Part shown: piece after piece, positions 21,881 through 32,870 of the stretch | How the letters are laid out: every line of letters starts with the position of its first letter | How positions within the stretch are numbered: position 1 is the first letter of the stretch | Position numbers and translations under genes: made by a program | NCBI RefSeq assembly: GCF_037126465.1 | Contig: NW_026999353.1 | Span: 1,612,001 to 1,676,000 of the forward strand | Length of the DNA: 64,000 bases | Origin: Ornithodoros turicata | Taxonomy: Eukaryota > Arthropoda > Arachnida > Ixodida > Argasidae | Direction: 5' to 3' | The notes under the pieces: generated by a model | Database searches by the model: none | Seen by the model: only the letters and a program-made list of their open reading frames with translations | Told to the model about the DNA's origin: nothing

Positions 21881-22254
21881 TTTTTTTTTTCAATAGGGAT
21901 GCTTATCCTTGACCATGTTTTTTTTTTTTTTTTGCTTATTGACGTTTTTGTGAAGGAACGCTGGATATGTGCACACCATTGACTGTCAGCTCTAGTCCCG
22001 GTCAGCTGTCATTTTTTACAGTTTTCGTTGTAGTAATTGCTAGTCATTTGCACCAAAGGCGCTGGATGTGAACTATTTTCTCTTTCCTGGACTTGCATTT
22101 CTCCCAGTCGTTGGCTTTGTCATTTTTTCATAATTAAAATTTTCTCTTGGTAACTTTTGAGTTTCATAATCCCTACGCTGTGCATTTTACCATTTTTGAT
22201 AAAGCTCATTCCACATACCGTGCACAGACTATTTTGTGCTGACGTGCAGCAATT

Positions 22255-22860
22255 GTTCCGTTACGTCTAATGTTACATGCCATTCATTTTTGTGTCTGGG
22301 CAGTACTGAAGCGTGAGCAGATAGGCAGACTGCCTATTACTGCATAACTTTGTTTTCTTTGAGCCACCACCACTTGTGCAGGCAGACCGCCTCTTGCTGT
22401 ATACTGTTACTTTCTTTTGAGACACCGTTGACGTGCTAGTGGTTACGCAGGCAGGCAGCACATTACTGTATACCATTTCCCCCCATGCAGCAAATTTACC
22501 TTTACGTCTAATATTAATGCTACAAGCCGTTCATTTCTTCCTGGGCCACTACCGAAGTGCAAGTGGTTAGGCAGACTGCCTACTACTGCATACCTTTTTT
22601 GTTTCATTTGAGAGACTACCTCTTACTGTGTACGTTCCCCCCCGTTTTGAGACAGCATTGAAGGGCCAGTGGTTACGCAGGCAGGCTGGATATTACGGTA
22701 GACCATTTCCACCCTTTTCTTTTCTGGCTACATTGCCAATGACAGTAGTTAGGCGGACAGGCTGCATATTTCTGTATACCCCTCTTTTTTGTTTTTCATT
22801 TCAGACACAATTGGCATGCATTGGGTGATGCAGGCAGACTGCTTAGTATGCACCACTCGT
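22255..22860. repeat. Degenerate tandem repeat with higher-order 240-bp duplication
   Basis: About eight decayed units of 60-80 bp share the consensus GCAGGCAGACTGC followed by ATTACTGTATACC and a T-rich TTTGAGACAC block (for example at 22318, 22377, 22447, 22570, 22677, 22750 and 22828). A TTACGTCTAATRTTA motif starts at 22260 and again at 22500, showing a roughly 240-bp higher-order period. Confidence 0.65.
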
Positions 22861-22999
22861 CGTTTAGTCTATTGAGGTGCTACAAGTGTTGTGTCAGTCT
22901 ATTTCCTCTCCGAAAATAAAATGTTGGGCTCTACACACACTGTTTACACTCGAAATTATTGTAATTATTAAAAATAAGCATATTAATGCTAAAATATGC

Positions 23000-23222
23000 A
23001 TGGGGGGTAAATATGGATGGGGGGAGCCCCTGCCAGCATTATCGGGGATCCGTCGGGGACCTGCTGGGACCGAATACTTGCTGCCGATGTCGGTCCTTAA
23101 TCATCCCGGTGTTGCAAACTGGAGGAAGGACCGGTATCGGCTGGTGGCATGCCCCCGACTTTGTAGGATTCTTTCCCGATGCTGGACCGGCTTCGCCCCG
23201 GTCCTTTGTGCTGCTTGGGCAG
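23000..23222. repeat. Second copy of the CCCGAT-rich dispersed repeat (inverted)
   Basis: The segment is dense in CCGGT and CCCGAT words. Its right end, reverse-complemented, begins CTGCCCAAGCAGCACAAAGG, as at 16862. It lies in the opposite orientation to that copy. Confidence 0.45.
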
Positions 23223-23984
23223 CTACTCCATTGTATGGCACCCTTGCACCTATTTTTACAGCTTATAAATATTGTCACTAAATATGTCACTGAAATATGA
23301 AATCACTATAAAACTTGCATCCTGCGCAACATTACATTAAATGAGGCGCTTGCAGTTCTGCAGCGTTGCTTCTTCCTGACTTTCAAGTGAAAAGGCAAAA
23401 AGAACGCTCCGAGACTTACTCTCACACAACCATTATTTCGGGGCCATGTCTTCGAACTAAAAGGTCACGATCATACTTTTGAAAACTATAGCGGCACATA
23501 GGGAAACCGACGTTGCATTTGCACCGACCTTCTATTTCCAATAATTAAACGAGACCTAATTAGTACATCCACTTCGGATGTATGTTGTCATCCTTTATAA
23601 CTGCAAAAATATGATTTCTCCAAGAATAAAAAAATCAGTCCATGGACACGCTATATGCACCGCACGTACTAGAAAGTAATCAGTGGTTGCTGAAATTGTA
23701 CTGGTATTTGTGTTTTAGGTGATGTATGGCCCACCTTTTTGTTTTTGACCAGCTATGCCAGTATGAGAGCTCCTACGCCAGACTAGCTAATTCCTCCTCT
23801 TTGTCCTCCATGCGGTCACATATATGTTACACTGCAAGGAAGCTAGCTGGTACTAACAGATCCAAACAGGTGAATTAACATGAACACAATCACATAGCAG
23901 AGTGAATAACAACCACCTTTATTGACCTAGTTTCATAGGTCGGCGAATTCACTCATGATGTCCATCACCGACATCATTCACCAT

Positions 23985-24395
23985 CACATCACTCAGAATG
24001 ATGTGATGTTGAGTGATGGGCAATGATGTTATGTGATGTTGAGTGAAGTTGAATGATGGGCAATGATGTTATGTGATGTTGAGTTTGATGTTGAATGATG
24101 GGCAATGATGTGATGTGATGTTGAGTTTGATGTTAAATGATGGGCGATGATGTGATGTGATGTTGAGTTTGATGTTGAATGATGGGCGATGATGTGATGT
24201 GATGTTGAGTTTGATGTTGAATGATGGGCAATGATGTGATGTGATGTTGAGTTTGATGTTGAATGATGGGCAATGATGTGATGTGAATTTGAATTTTATG
24301 TTGAATTATGAGCAATGATGTGATGGTGACAGTAATGTTGAGTGACTGGCAATGATTTGATGCTGAGTTTGATGTTGACTTATGTGCGAAGATGA
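23985..24395 (+). repeat. 42-bp minisatellite (GATGTTGAATGATGGGC family)
   Basis: About seven tandem units of 42 bp are present, each containing GATGTGATGTGATGTTGAG, TTTGATGTTGAATGATGGG and C(A/G)AT. The first units are shorter and the last ones degenerate. Minus-strand translation gives an open repeat (HITSLPIIQHQTQ), which follows from unit length being divisible by three and not from coding selection. A related array lies at 28330-28690. Confidence 0.9.
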
Positions 24396-24619
24396 GATAT
24401 TGAAGGCCCTGCGATGGGTTTTTCAAGTTGAAATCTGCGGTTTAGGGTGTAGGGTTGACATTAGTCGTGGGCGGTTGGATGGGTGCATACAACTGCCCAT
24501 CGAAGCAAGCAGTGCAAGTATGCATGACTAGACATGAATTTGGTACCCCATTTTCAGCGTACCTGTTCTCGTGCCCTGTGATAATCTGAGCTTAACGGAA
24601 GTGGCGGGAAGGTTTCAGT

Positions 24620-25065
24620 TGTATGTTTGACCTTGCTGCTGGTGGGTGGGAGGCAGGGGGAGTTTGCAGTTCACCGTTATGTTCAGGCTTTGGAGTCGGG
24701 GTCTCGGTCGTTTGGGCGGAGCTGCACTTGGATGAATAACAAAGAGCAGGGGAGGTGGGCTGACCTTGGCGTGCTCGCGCTCTTAGTTTTGCGTCGCCTC
24801 AGAGCAGGTGTGGTGTTGTGGGGATGGCTCCAGCATTAAGAGCGGCCGGCTGTTATATCTGATGTGTCATATGTGGGAGGGGAAGGGCTTGCCGTTCAGC
24901 GTTGTATTTAGAGTTGGGGACTTTGTGGTGCTGCACTTGGATGTCATCCGTAAGGGACAGAAAATGATGGTTGACATTGGCGTTCTCGCGTTGTTTGGTT
25001 TGCATCGCTTCAGAGCAGGTGTGTTGTGGAGGTTGGTTCCAGAGCATAAAGAAGCGGCGCGTTCG
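24620..25065 (+). repeat. Diverged tandem duplication, about 220 bp per unit
   Basis: Unit 1 (24620-24845) and unit 2 (24846-25065) share GGGAGG, TGCACTTGGATG, TTGGCGT, CTCGCG and CAGAGCAGGTGTG in the same order. The duplicated plus frame is also similar: ADLGVLALLVLRRLRAGV in unit 1 and VDIGVLALFGLHRFRAGV in unit 2. No domain was recognised. It could be a decayed coding duplication or a repeat whose frame survives by chance. Confidence 0.5.
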
Positions 25066-26849
25066 GGCTTATAAATCGGTTATGAAAACCAGTCTCTTGA
25101 CACTCCTTCCTTTTCCTTTTATTACTGCTGGCAATGAAACATTCCTGGTGTCTGGGCGAATGAGCGGGTACAAGGAAAAATGGGACGGGTATTGTGCAGT
25201 ATGAACTCTGGGAAAATCACTGTCACGTGAACAAAATGACAGCATCAATTGTCCGACATCGTTTTGGGCGACCAGAGCATACCACGCTTCCGTCTTATGA
25301 TTTTTTTTGCAATTTTTTGCAAAGGCAGAATGCAACCATCAATGAAAAATTGTCCAGGGGAATGTGACATGAAACTGAGTTGCACAATTTTGGCGCGTAC
25401 TCTGCACACGTACAGCCGACAACCCAGTATATTATGCTAAACAGCTTCGGGACGCAGCCCCAATGTTTCATTGCACACAATTTTGTTTTTCGTTTCGTTA
25501 TCCGAACTTGTCTTTTGTTTCTGAGTACGATGGTCAAAATAGTTTTCTGTCAGGAACAGCCTAACAGGATTAGTACAGAATAGGAAACAAAGTGACGACT
25601 GTGATGGTCTGCAGGTATGGTCGGTGACTGAATTCGACACGTCAATGAAGTCACTTGAAGAGAGACTACTGACATAAAAGAAAATACCTGTGGAACGATT
25701 CGGCCTCACAGTGTGCTCTCACGCCTGGACATTTATATACTTCGTGGCAATGAAATCGGTATATAGACACTTCGAACTGCCGAAACCGTTGTCCGGCCTG
25801 ACCTTTCGAGCGCCGTCGAGTTTTTGATACACTCCGGTTCTGGAATAGGATCACAGATCACTACGACGATCCCAAAGGAACTGCGCATGGGTTCGCGCGT
25901 TTCTTCCAGGTTTAGCATAGAGCGTGACTCACACGATATTCACGTTGTTCGGCCCACGTCGTATGGACGATATCAAACCAAACCAACCGTGCTTCAAGCC
26001 GAGAAAGCCCTTTGGTAGCAGGGCTCAGAGGGAAAGCAGGCCCGCGTACCGCCGAACTAGCGGATGCATGAAACATGCCGCCAAAGAGGGTTCGCGCCGG
26101 TTGAAGCCGACTGTGAGCGGTTGAATGCAGAACCCAGTGCAGTGCTGCGTGGATGGGAAGCGGAGTGTAGGCCGTTTCCGCAATCACGGCTGCCCATGGG
26201 CGTTCCCATGATTTTTTTCCAGGGGGAGGGGGAAAGTGTCAGGGGAGGCAAGCGTGCTATCGCCTACCACCTCTTTTTCTGGAGACGGACGTTGCGGACT
26301 GTGCGGGTGCCCAGAGGTTCTTATTGTGATATCTGAAAATAATCATTACGACTTATGTCTAAAGTAGAAAGTAAAAAATGGGCACGTATGTGCACTGGTG
26401 CGACCAGTTGTTCCAGGACGCTTGACGTGTGAAAGCAATAAATGATTTAGAAGGTTATTTCAGCACGTGTGTCCTTGAGGTAGTTCGCCAGTGCACACAG
26501 CGCAGCGAAAATCCACAAGACAAGGCCTATTCCATTACCTGTTGCAAAAGGATGCCACCCTGTTCACACATTCAGCTGGGAGATCCAGTGATACATGAAC
26601 AGCGACCCATCGAAAATCAAAAAAGGAGTGATCATAAATATGCACTGAAAACTCCGCAGAAGTATGCATGCAACTATGCACCTCAAAATATGCATTAAAA
26701 ATTGTTAATGTAAGTATTGTTTTTCGTCGTTTTTGGTGTGAAGGTATACAACAAAGAAGGCATGCACCACAGACATCGTCTGCTTTTTGCACCGTACCAC
26801 AGTGCATATTGCATAATAATGTAATTGGGAGTAAATTTACGCGCATCGT
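25066..26849. other. Intergenic, nothing firmly recognised
   Basis: Frames of up to about 100 codons occur on both strands (for example 26535-26846) without any recognisable motif. Confidence 0.4.
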
Positions 26850-27074
26850 AAGTTAGCCCATTTGTGTGAAGAGATGCTGCACGTACAGCATGGTAGGGCT
26901 ACTGATAATTTCGACCACCCGGGCTACTTTAGACGTGCCAAAGCAATCTCTAACACACCGGTGCTGAAGCAATGTTTATCTCTCCCACATTGCTACCATT
27001 CTCGGCCAGGATTGAACCCACGATCATGAGCTCAGCAAGTGAACACGTTACCAACAGAGCAACTGAGGCCGGCA
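26850..27074 (-). mobile_element. tRNA-derived SINE, Ruka-like (tick type)
   Basis: Reading the minus strand from 27074, a tRNA-like head starts TGCCGGCCTCAGTTGCTCTG. It has an A box around 27051-27068 and a perfect RNA polymerase III B box, GGGTTCAATCC (27009-27019). The body contains GGGTGGTCGAAATTAT (about 26905-26920) and a following AGCCCTACCATGCTG block. These correspond to the conserved CCAGGTGGTCGAAATTAT...AGCCCTCCACTACGG core of Ruka-like SINEs known from ixodid ticks. The head is followed by non-tRNA sequence, so it is not a functional tRNA gene. It is the best taxonomic marker in the window. Confidence 0.75.
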
Positions 27075-27192
27075 GTGCAGATTGAAATGCGAATGCGGTA
27101 ATTTTCCTAACTGTATACAGAAAGCGAAGAAGCAGAGTACGGCCCACCAGACTCAGACGCCATGCTGCTTACACCAGTGCATCTAGAAATAC

Positions 27193-27256
27193 AGCAAGAC
27201 ATACACACACGCACACGCACGCACACACATCCACACACACGCGCGCGCGCACACAC
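27193..27256. repeat. (CA)n/(CG)n microsatellite
   Basis: About 64 bp of alternating purine-pyrimidine, mainly CA with a GCGCGCGCGC core near 27240. Z-DNA-prone. Minus-strand frames reading VCVCVRVRV here are artefacts of the repeat. Confidence 0.9.
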
Positions 27257-28329
27257 AAGAAAGCAATTGGAGCAGATGGCAATATCCCAAAATACGCGCT
27301 GTGCGAGTATTTTCTGTATATGCCGTAACGTACGAAACATTGATTTATACGCACTATAGAATCCATTAATCGGCTCCGAACCATGACCAAACGTGCTTCT
27401 ATCGTAGATATACGACACTATATCGAGAGAGAGAAAGCGAGAAAACAAAGATGCATTTGCCTGAAAATCCGCCGTTTTACAGCTAGATATTTGCAATGCA
27501 CCCCCAGTTGAAACAGCCCAGTTTAAAAGTCCCAGTTGAAACAGCAGCACGACGAAACCTCTCGACTGGGGAAAAAAAACGAAATCTCAACGCACGCAGA
27601 AAACAGGGGCGAAGTCATGATACTCCCCTGCACCCTCTATTGGCACATACCTCCTTCCCATCATGGGATCCCGGTCATTCCCCGATGCAGCGTAACCGAC
27701 TACCGAACACCGACGAGCAGTTTCATCACCCCTCCCGCCTCTCTCCACACAACCGCCCACCTTCCACATACGTAGCAGAAGAAGGAAATATGCCAGCTTT
27801 ATGAACAGCCGTGCAGCGCCAAGAAAGTTGATACCATAAAGCCACCGGATGCCAAGGCCAAGACCTGCCATGCCTTTTCTAGTGTAACAATATCAGCAGT
27901 CGATCGGCGCGTTGCGCAACAACCCGCAAACTAGGAGGACAGCGGCATACCAGGTGCCACGCCACTCTCGCCAATCCTCACCCTACGCACCTGGTATTTG
28001 CATTCACGCTTTCAGTACAACCCTATCGCCACCCCGTCCCGTCAAGGCTCGCTCCGGGAAGTGGGCGGGCGCCCCGCCAAGCCCCGCCCACCATTGCGAC
28101 AGCACAAACACAACACCCGTTTAATTTACGAACGTCACTGTAAACGGCCGCCACCCAAAAGATGACATCTGCCCAGGAACCGGGACGCACGGTCACCGAA
28201 GCCCCGAAGCCAAGTCGTCGCCCAAGCGCAAGCATGCGAAGTATACAAGGCCCTCAGTCTCATAACCGGTCCCTGCAGTTCAGATTCAAAGTCCATCATA
28301 CACAACGAACGAGTTCTGAAGTTGAATTC
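27257..28329. other. Intergenic, moderately GC-rich patch
   Basis: A GC-rich patch at about 28020-28220 (GGGCGGGCGCCCCGCC) could be regulatory. No TATA box, exon or conserved frame was found. The 147-codon minus frame ending at 27107 runs over the microsatellite and is not credible. Confidence 0.4.
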
Positions 28330-28690
28330 TGACCTATGATATGATGGGCTATGATGTCAAGTGATAAGTAATGATGTGATGGGCTGTGATGTTGAATGAT
28401 TGGTAATGATGTAATGGGCTGTGATGTTGAATGATGGGTAATGATGTGATGAGTTGTGATGTTGATGTTGAATGATGGGTAATGATGTGATGAGTTGTGA
28501 TGTTGATGTTGAATGATGGGTAATGATGTGATGAGCTGTGATGTTGATGTTGAATGATGGGTTATGATGTGATGAGCTGTGATGGTGATGTTGAGTGATG
28601 GGTTATGATGTGATGGGCTGTGATGGTGATGTCGAATGATGGGTTATGATGTGATGGGCTGTGATGATGATGTGATGTTATGGGCTGTGG
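28330..28690 (+). repeat. 35/41-bp minisatellite related to the 24.0-kb array
   Basis: About nine units are present, 35 bp long at first and then 41 bp. They are built from TAATGATGTGATG, (A/G)G(C/T)TGTGATG, an optional extra TTGATG, and TTGAATGATGGG. The shared core GATGTTGAATGATGGG links it to 23985-24395. The length change is a 6-bp GATGTT insertion within the unit. Confidence 0.9.
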
Positions 28691-29406
28691 GCTAGGCCGG
28701 ACATGACGTGATGTTGAATGAATATTTCGAAAAATGCCGACCTATGCCTAGTTTGCTTGGTCGATGGCAACTCAAGGTGGCATATTTCTTTCCTCTGATT
28801 TTTTTATTGGTTTGTTCCAGCTAAAAACAGAAGCCATACACTGAGCAGCAGGGCATAATAAAACCCTCCATAAGCATCACGTTGCCTCTTTGGCTTTGGC
28901 AAGCATGGCTTTGCCTCCACAAGCATGACTTCGACATAATTACTTTGTGCCGTGATAAAGGATAGCATGACTGTGTTGGCAGTACCATGTAAAACGCTGC
29001 CACTTATAGGGCTAGATTGCAGCCCCCTATTGCATGCAGAGCTGTAAGCTGTTCTTCCGGGTGAAAGAAAGCTTGAAGACGGCATACGTTGTGGCTCACT
29101 GCCAAAGAGATACGGTTGGAGAAGAAATTACTGGACATAAAGCACAGTGAGGCATGCGTGGCCACGAGGAGGTACTATTATTTTGAGCCACCTTCTGTTA
29201 ATGCAGCAAAAACACCTATTTCCACTGAAAGAAAGACTGTGGGCTTTTTTTCTGTTGTGGTTGAAGGGCACACGAGACCATAATAAATTGTTTCCAAAAT
29301 CTGTTACGTCGCACTCTGACATGATCTGAGCCAATATGGTCAGATGATGCTATAACATCTACAGAAAACACATGCCAGCAGATTCTGAACATGCTATAGG
29401 AGAGGG
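28691..29406. other. Intergenic flank of the BEL/Pao remnant
   Basis: No gene was recognised. The frames are short and overlap on both strands. Confidence 0.45.
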
Positions 29407-29541
29407 TGTCGGGTATTACAGTAAGTACGCGATCGCTCGTCTTGCTGACGTTTCGAAAACGGCTTTTATTCTCGTGACCTATGGCCCACTGCCCCATCTC
29501 GCGCTCGTCCTCTTTCCACGCTCTTCGTCTTTATTCAACAC
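29407..29541 (-). repeat. Possible 3' LTR of the BEL/Pao element
   Basis: Directly after the integrase C-terminus the minus strand reads GGAGGGTGTTGAATAAAG. A purine-rich tract thus abuts TGTTGA, and the pol stop codon (TGA) lies in the LTR start, as is common in this superfamily. AATAAA occurs twice within it. The proposed end, ...ACCCGACA, gives TGT...ACA symmetry. No second LTR was found, so the boundary is tentative. Confidence 0.35.
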
Positions 29542-30340
29542 CCTCCTGGGCCGGCGGTGCTCCCAAGTCTGCTTCCATGCTTTGGAGCAGTTGAACCGGG
29601 CGATAAATGGTCGACCTGTTTGCCAACGTGAGACCGCAACCACGTATCACGCCGTCTCGTCCAAGGGCGAGCCGGGTGACGCGACAGAGCTTCCAGAGCA
29701 TCGGTGGTGTCCCCTTGTCGTGAATGACGACGACATCTCCAAATCTCAGTTGAGCCTCCGGGTTGGACTGTGCGATGTGAGCGGATCTCATTTGCAGCAG
29801 GTATTCCATGCGCCATCTTGTCCAGAAGTGTTGTTTCGTCTGCTCTTGGGTCTTCAAGTGACGCTGAAGACCTGTGGTGTCCCTTGGTGGTGCGACAGGG
29901 CTGATCCCGGGCAGAGTGGTGGATCTTTTCGCGAACAAAAGGTGGGATGGCATGAGAGGTTCCAGATCGAGCGGGTCCGAGGAGATGTGGGCTAACGGAC
30001 GACAGTTGATGATGCTCTCCACTTGGTATATGGCTGTGGTGAGCTCCTCAAAGTTAAGACGCCGCCTGGCCAAGCAGCGTTTCAGAGCCTCCTTGACGGA
30101 ACGCACAATCCTCTCCCACCATCCCCCCCACCACGGTACCCTTTCAAGGATGAACTTCCACTGAATGTGATGGTGGGCGGCGAGGTCCTGGACATCGAGG
30201 GAGGAGAGGACTGAAAGAATGCGGGCGGCGTGGTGGAAGGTGCGCGCGTTGTCTGACATGACTAGGGATGGAACACCCCGTCTGGAGATGAAGCGACGAA
30301 AGGCGGCAAGGATGTGCTGCGTGGTCTTTCCGGAGACTAT
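29531..30340 (-). pseudogene. pol: BEL/Pao integrase catalytic core and C-terminus
   Basis: Integrase inserts the cDNA copy into the host genome. In the minus frame, residues LVMSDNARTF hold the second catalytic Asp. PWWGGWWERIVRSVKEALKR is the characteristic Pao/BEL block around the catalytic Glu. IINCRPLAHISSDPLD and the C-terminal LRFGDVVVIHDKG...RPVQLL segment (DUF5641-type) follow, and the frame ends EGVE-stop. The domain is separated from the N-terminal part (30337-31260) by a one-base frameshift near 30340, where the expected VTRAVHLEL reads on into a stop. The open 361-codon frame extends further upstream only as an out-of-frame shadow. Confidence 0.93.
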
Positions 30341-31260
30341 AGCTCTAGGTGGACAGCTCTGGTTACTCCGAAGGTGAAGAGCGTGATGTAGGCCTTGTGC
30401 TCGGTGCCGTCCTCCCTGGAGACATAAAGAGGTCCGGCGAAATCGACGCCTACGGTGCCGAACGGGAGCGAGGGGGTTAGCCTTTCTATCGGTAAAGGTG
30501 CGACCGGTGCAGTTTCTGGACTGAGACGCCTTCGCCTGCATTGGAGGCACGTATGCAGTGTCCGGCGCACGGCTTGACGTCCCCTTGTCACCCAGTAGCC
30601 TTGTCGCAGTTCGCATAACGTGTCTTGGATCCCGGCATGGTGAAGGCGCGTGTGCACGTCCATGATGAGCAGTTCAGCCAGGCGATGCTTGCTGGGAAGG
30701 AGGATGGGATGTCGAACGCGCTCGGTGTCTTCCATTTGTTGCAGGCGGCCACCGACTCGAAGGAGTGAGTTGGTGTCAAGATATGGGTTCCGCGTAAGAA
30801 TGCTGGAAGACCTGGGAAGCGGGCGCGAGTTTGCCAGAGCAGCGATCTCAGTTGCAAACGCCTCCCTTTGGGTACGTTCCATCCAAAGGCGCTCCGCGGA
30901 GAGCAGTTCTTGTGCTGAGAGCAGACCGGTGTGCTTGACGTCTGGGCGACGTAGGATGGCAACGTAGCGAAGTACGTATTCTGTGATTCGTAGGAGACGT
31001 CTCAGCGAGCTGTACTCTTCCAGCCGAATCAAAGCATCGTGGCCGCCGGTGGCAACGGGAACACAAACCAGTTCAGGCTCGAATCTGCTGTCGAGTTCCG
31101 CCTCTGGCGAGGCGCTGTGGTCGATGCGGTTCGACAGCCAGGGTGGTCCCTTCCACCATACATTGCTCTCGATGAGGTCTTGTGCAGAGAGACCTCTGGT
31201 ACGAAGGTCGGCGGGGTTGTGGGTACCGTCGCGGTGCTTCCATCGTTCTGGGCTGGTTAA
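30337..31260 (-). pseudogene. pol: BEL/Pao pol: connection domain and integrase zinc-binding domain
   Basis: The minus frame continues that of the RNase H after an in-frame TAG. It begins LTSPERWKHRDGTHNPADLR and TRGLSAQDLIESNVWWKGP, both standard BEL/Pao linker motifs. An HHCC zinc-binding module follows, running from HPILLPSKHRLAELLIMDVH through HTCLQCRRRR. The start of the integrase core is also present, with the first catalytic Asp in FGTVGVDFAGPLYV. It ends at GVTRAVHLEL, where the frame breaks. Confidence 0.92.
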
Positions 31261-31998
31261 CTACCGGATTTCCTCCGTCCGACCGGTGACGAACTGAGGC
31301 CACTTCGAAGGCTCGCTCCTTATCCAGTACAGAGCAATTAGTGAGTCAGTCCAGAAGGTGGCCCTCGTGACAGCCAAGGATAGCGAGTTGCGGATGCGGC
31401 TAAAGACACGGGCGGCGAGTAGACAGCCAAGGAGCTCCAGCCGCAGAAGCGTCACGGGCTTTAGAGGAGCGACTATGCTCTCGGCGATGAGAATGTCGGA
31501 GTGTATGTCACTGTCTACGCTCATGCGTGCATAGACCACAACGCCATACGCTCGCGGACTGGCGTCTGCAAAGAGGTGAAGGTCCAGTAGACAGTCTCGT
31601 GATTGTATGGCGCACCTGGTCACCTGTATTAGAGAAAGCAGCGAAAGCCCGTGCACGCATATCCACCACGTCTGCTGCCCCGTGGGTCCCATCGGGACAT
31701 CCCTAGCCAAGCGTTCCTTCCACAGCATTTGAAAGAGTAGGCGTGCAGTAACTGTGAACGGCAAGAATACACAGAAAGGGTCATAGAGACGAGAAAACGC
31801 CTGCAGTACCGTACGCTTGGTGGACTGGCTAATCGTGGCGAAATGGTGCACCGTGTCCGTTCGCGCGAATATTGTGTCAGAGCGCCTGTCCCATGACACT
31901 CCGAGGACGCGAAGCACCGGATCCGTGCAGCCGACGTCATCGTAAGCTGTGCCGTCCTTGAGGAATATGCACTGGGGATTGGAGGAATTCAGGCCCAC
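31261..31998 (-). pseudogene. pol: BEL/Pao RNase H domain
   Basis: RNase H removes the RNA template during cDNA synthesis. The motifs LHLFADASPRAYGVVVYAR, LLRLELLGCLLAARV and FWTDSLIALYWI carry the expected Asp, Glu and Asp catalytic positions. The frame is closed at 31261-31263 by TAG, where the continuing sequence (EIR-stop-LTSPERW) suggests a CAG-to-TAG change. At its upstream end (about 31990) a one-base frameshift separates it from the reverse transcriptase. Confidence 0.93.
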
Positions 31999-32815
31999 TT
32001 CTGAATCTCCATTCCGGCATCTCGGAGGACCTTCCTGATTTCAAAGTACAGATTGACGGCTTCGCTCACGTTTTCGCACCCAATGACGAGGTCGTCCACG
32101 TAGAAGCTTCTGTGAAGTCGTGCCGCGGTGGCCGGGTACCTGTCGCTAACCGCCTCGAAGTGGTGCTGTAACGTCGCCGCCAACTGAAACGGGCTGGAAG
32201 AAGCTCCAAAGGGGATCCTAGTCATGCGCCACTCTTGGCATTCAGGATGGAGGTTTGTAGCTGTAGGCAACTCGGTAAGCCACAGGAATCGGAGTGCGTC
32301 GCGGTCTTCCGGCCTGATTTAAATCTGCAAGTAAGCCTTCCGTATGTCGGCGGTGAGGATAATGGGGTAGGAACGGAAGGTCAGCAGCAGATGAAGTAAG
32401 TCACTGTTGATGTTTGCACCCTTCGACAGGACGTCGTTCAGCGAAGGCTGGCCCGGAATGTGGGACGAAGCATCAAATACTATTCTTATCCTGGTGGTGA
32501 CTGCATCCTTGCGTATTTCGGCGTGGTGAGGTAGGTAATACAGGTTCCTCGGCGGGTCCGGGACTGTGACAGGTTCCGCGTGGCCCTCTGTGAAATATTC
32601 CCGCATGGTTTTATCGTACTGCTGAAGGACGTCGGGCGCCGTGCGGAAATGTTGTAGCTGCGCGTTTAATCTCCTTTCTGCTGTAATTTTGTTGTTGGCT
32701 TTGAGAGGGAGTCCAGGCTCTTGTATCATCAAAGGTACTTGATATCGGTTTTACTGGAATGCGATGTTTTCCTCGAAAAGGATGCGGTCGTCTTCTGCTT
32801 GGTCTTTGCTGGCGC
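31989..32815 (-). pseudogene. pol: BEL/Pao reverse transcriptase
   Basis: From about 32815 the minus frame reads EDDRILFEENIAFQ, meets a TAA at 32751-32753, and continues PGLPLKANNKITAERRLNAQ. It then shows RIRIVFDASSHIPGQPSLND, ILTADIRKAYLQI, a second TAA at 32319-32321, IRPEDRDALRFLWL, RIPFGASSSPFQLAATL and the active site FYVDDLVIG. This order is diagnostic of BEL/Pao RT. Both stops lie inside conserved blocks, so the copy is dead. Gag and protease are not seen further right, and the element is truncated near 32.87 kb. Confidence 0.93.
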
Positions 32816-32870
32816 GAGCTGTGATGCCCGCGCCACCGTGAAAACTCGAGGAGCGATGGACTGTTTCCCA

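Larger units (their letters stand above)
29407..32870 (-). mobile_element. BEL/Pao LTR retrotransposon remnant
   Basis: The remnant comprises reverse transcriptase, RNase H, integrase and a possible 3' LTR on the minus strand. It has at least three nonsense codons (32751, 32319, 31261) and two frameshifts (about 31990 and 30340). The 5' LTR, gag and protease are missing. Confidence 0.9.

Noticed and set aside
23985..24395. CRISPR array
   Set aside because: Units are contiguous without unique spacers and the genome is eukaryotic. It is a minisatellite.
24133..24426. 97-codon minus-strand repeat protein
   Set aside because: The open frame follows from a 42-bp unit length. Nothing else supports coding.
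26990..27074. Functional tRNA gene
   Set aside because: A and B boxes are present but the sequence continues into a SINE body and the acceptor stem does not close. Called a SINE instead.
27107..27550. 147-codon minus-strand protein
   Set aside because: A large part is Cys/Val/Arg translated from the CA/CG microsatellite.
29372..29995. 207-codon plus-strand frame
   Set aside because: Shadow of the BEL/Pao integrase on the opposite strand.
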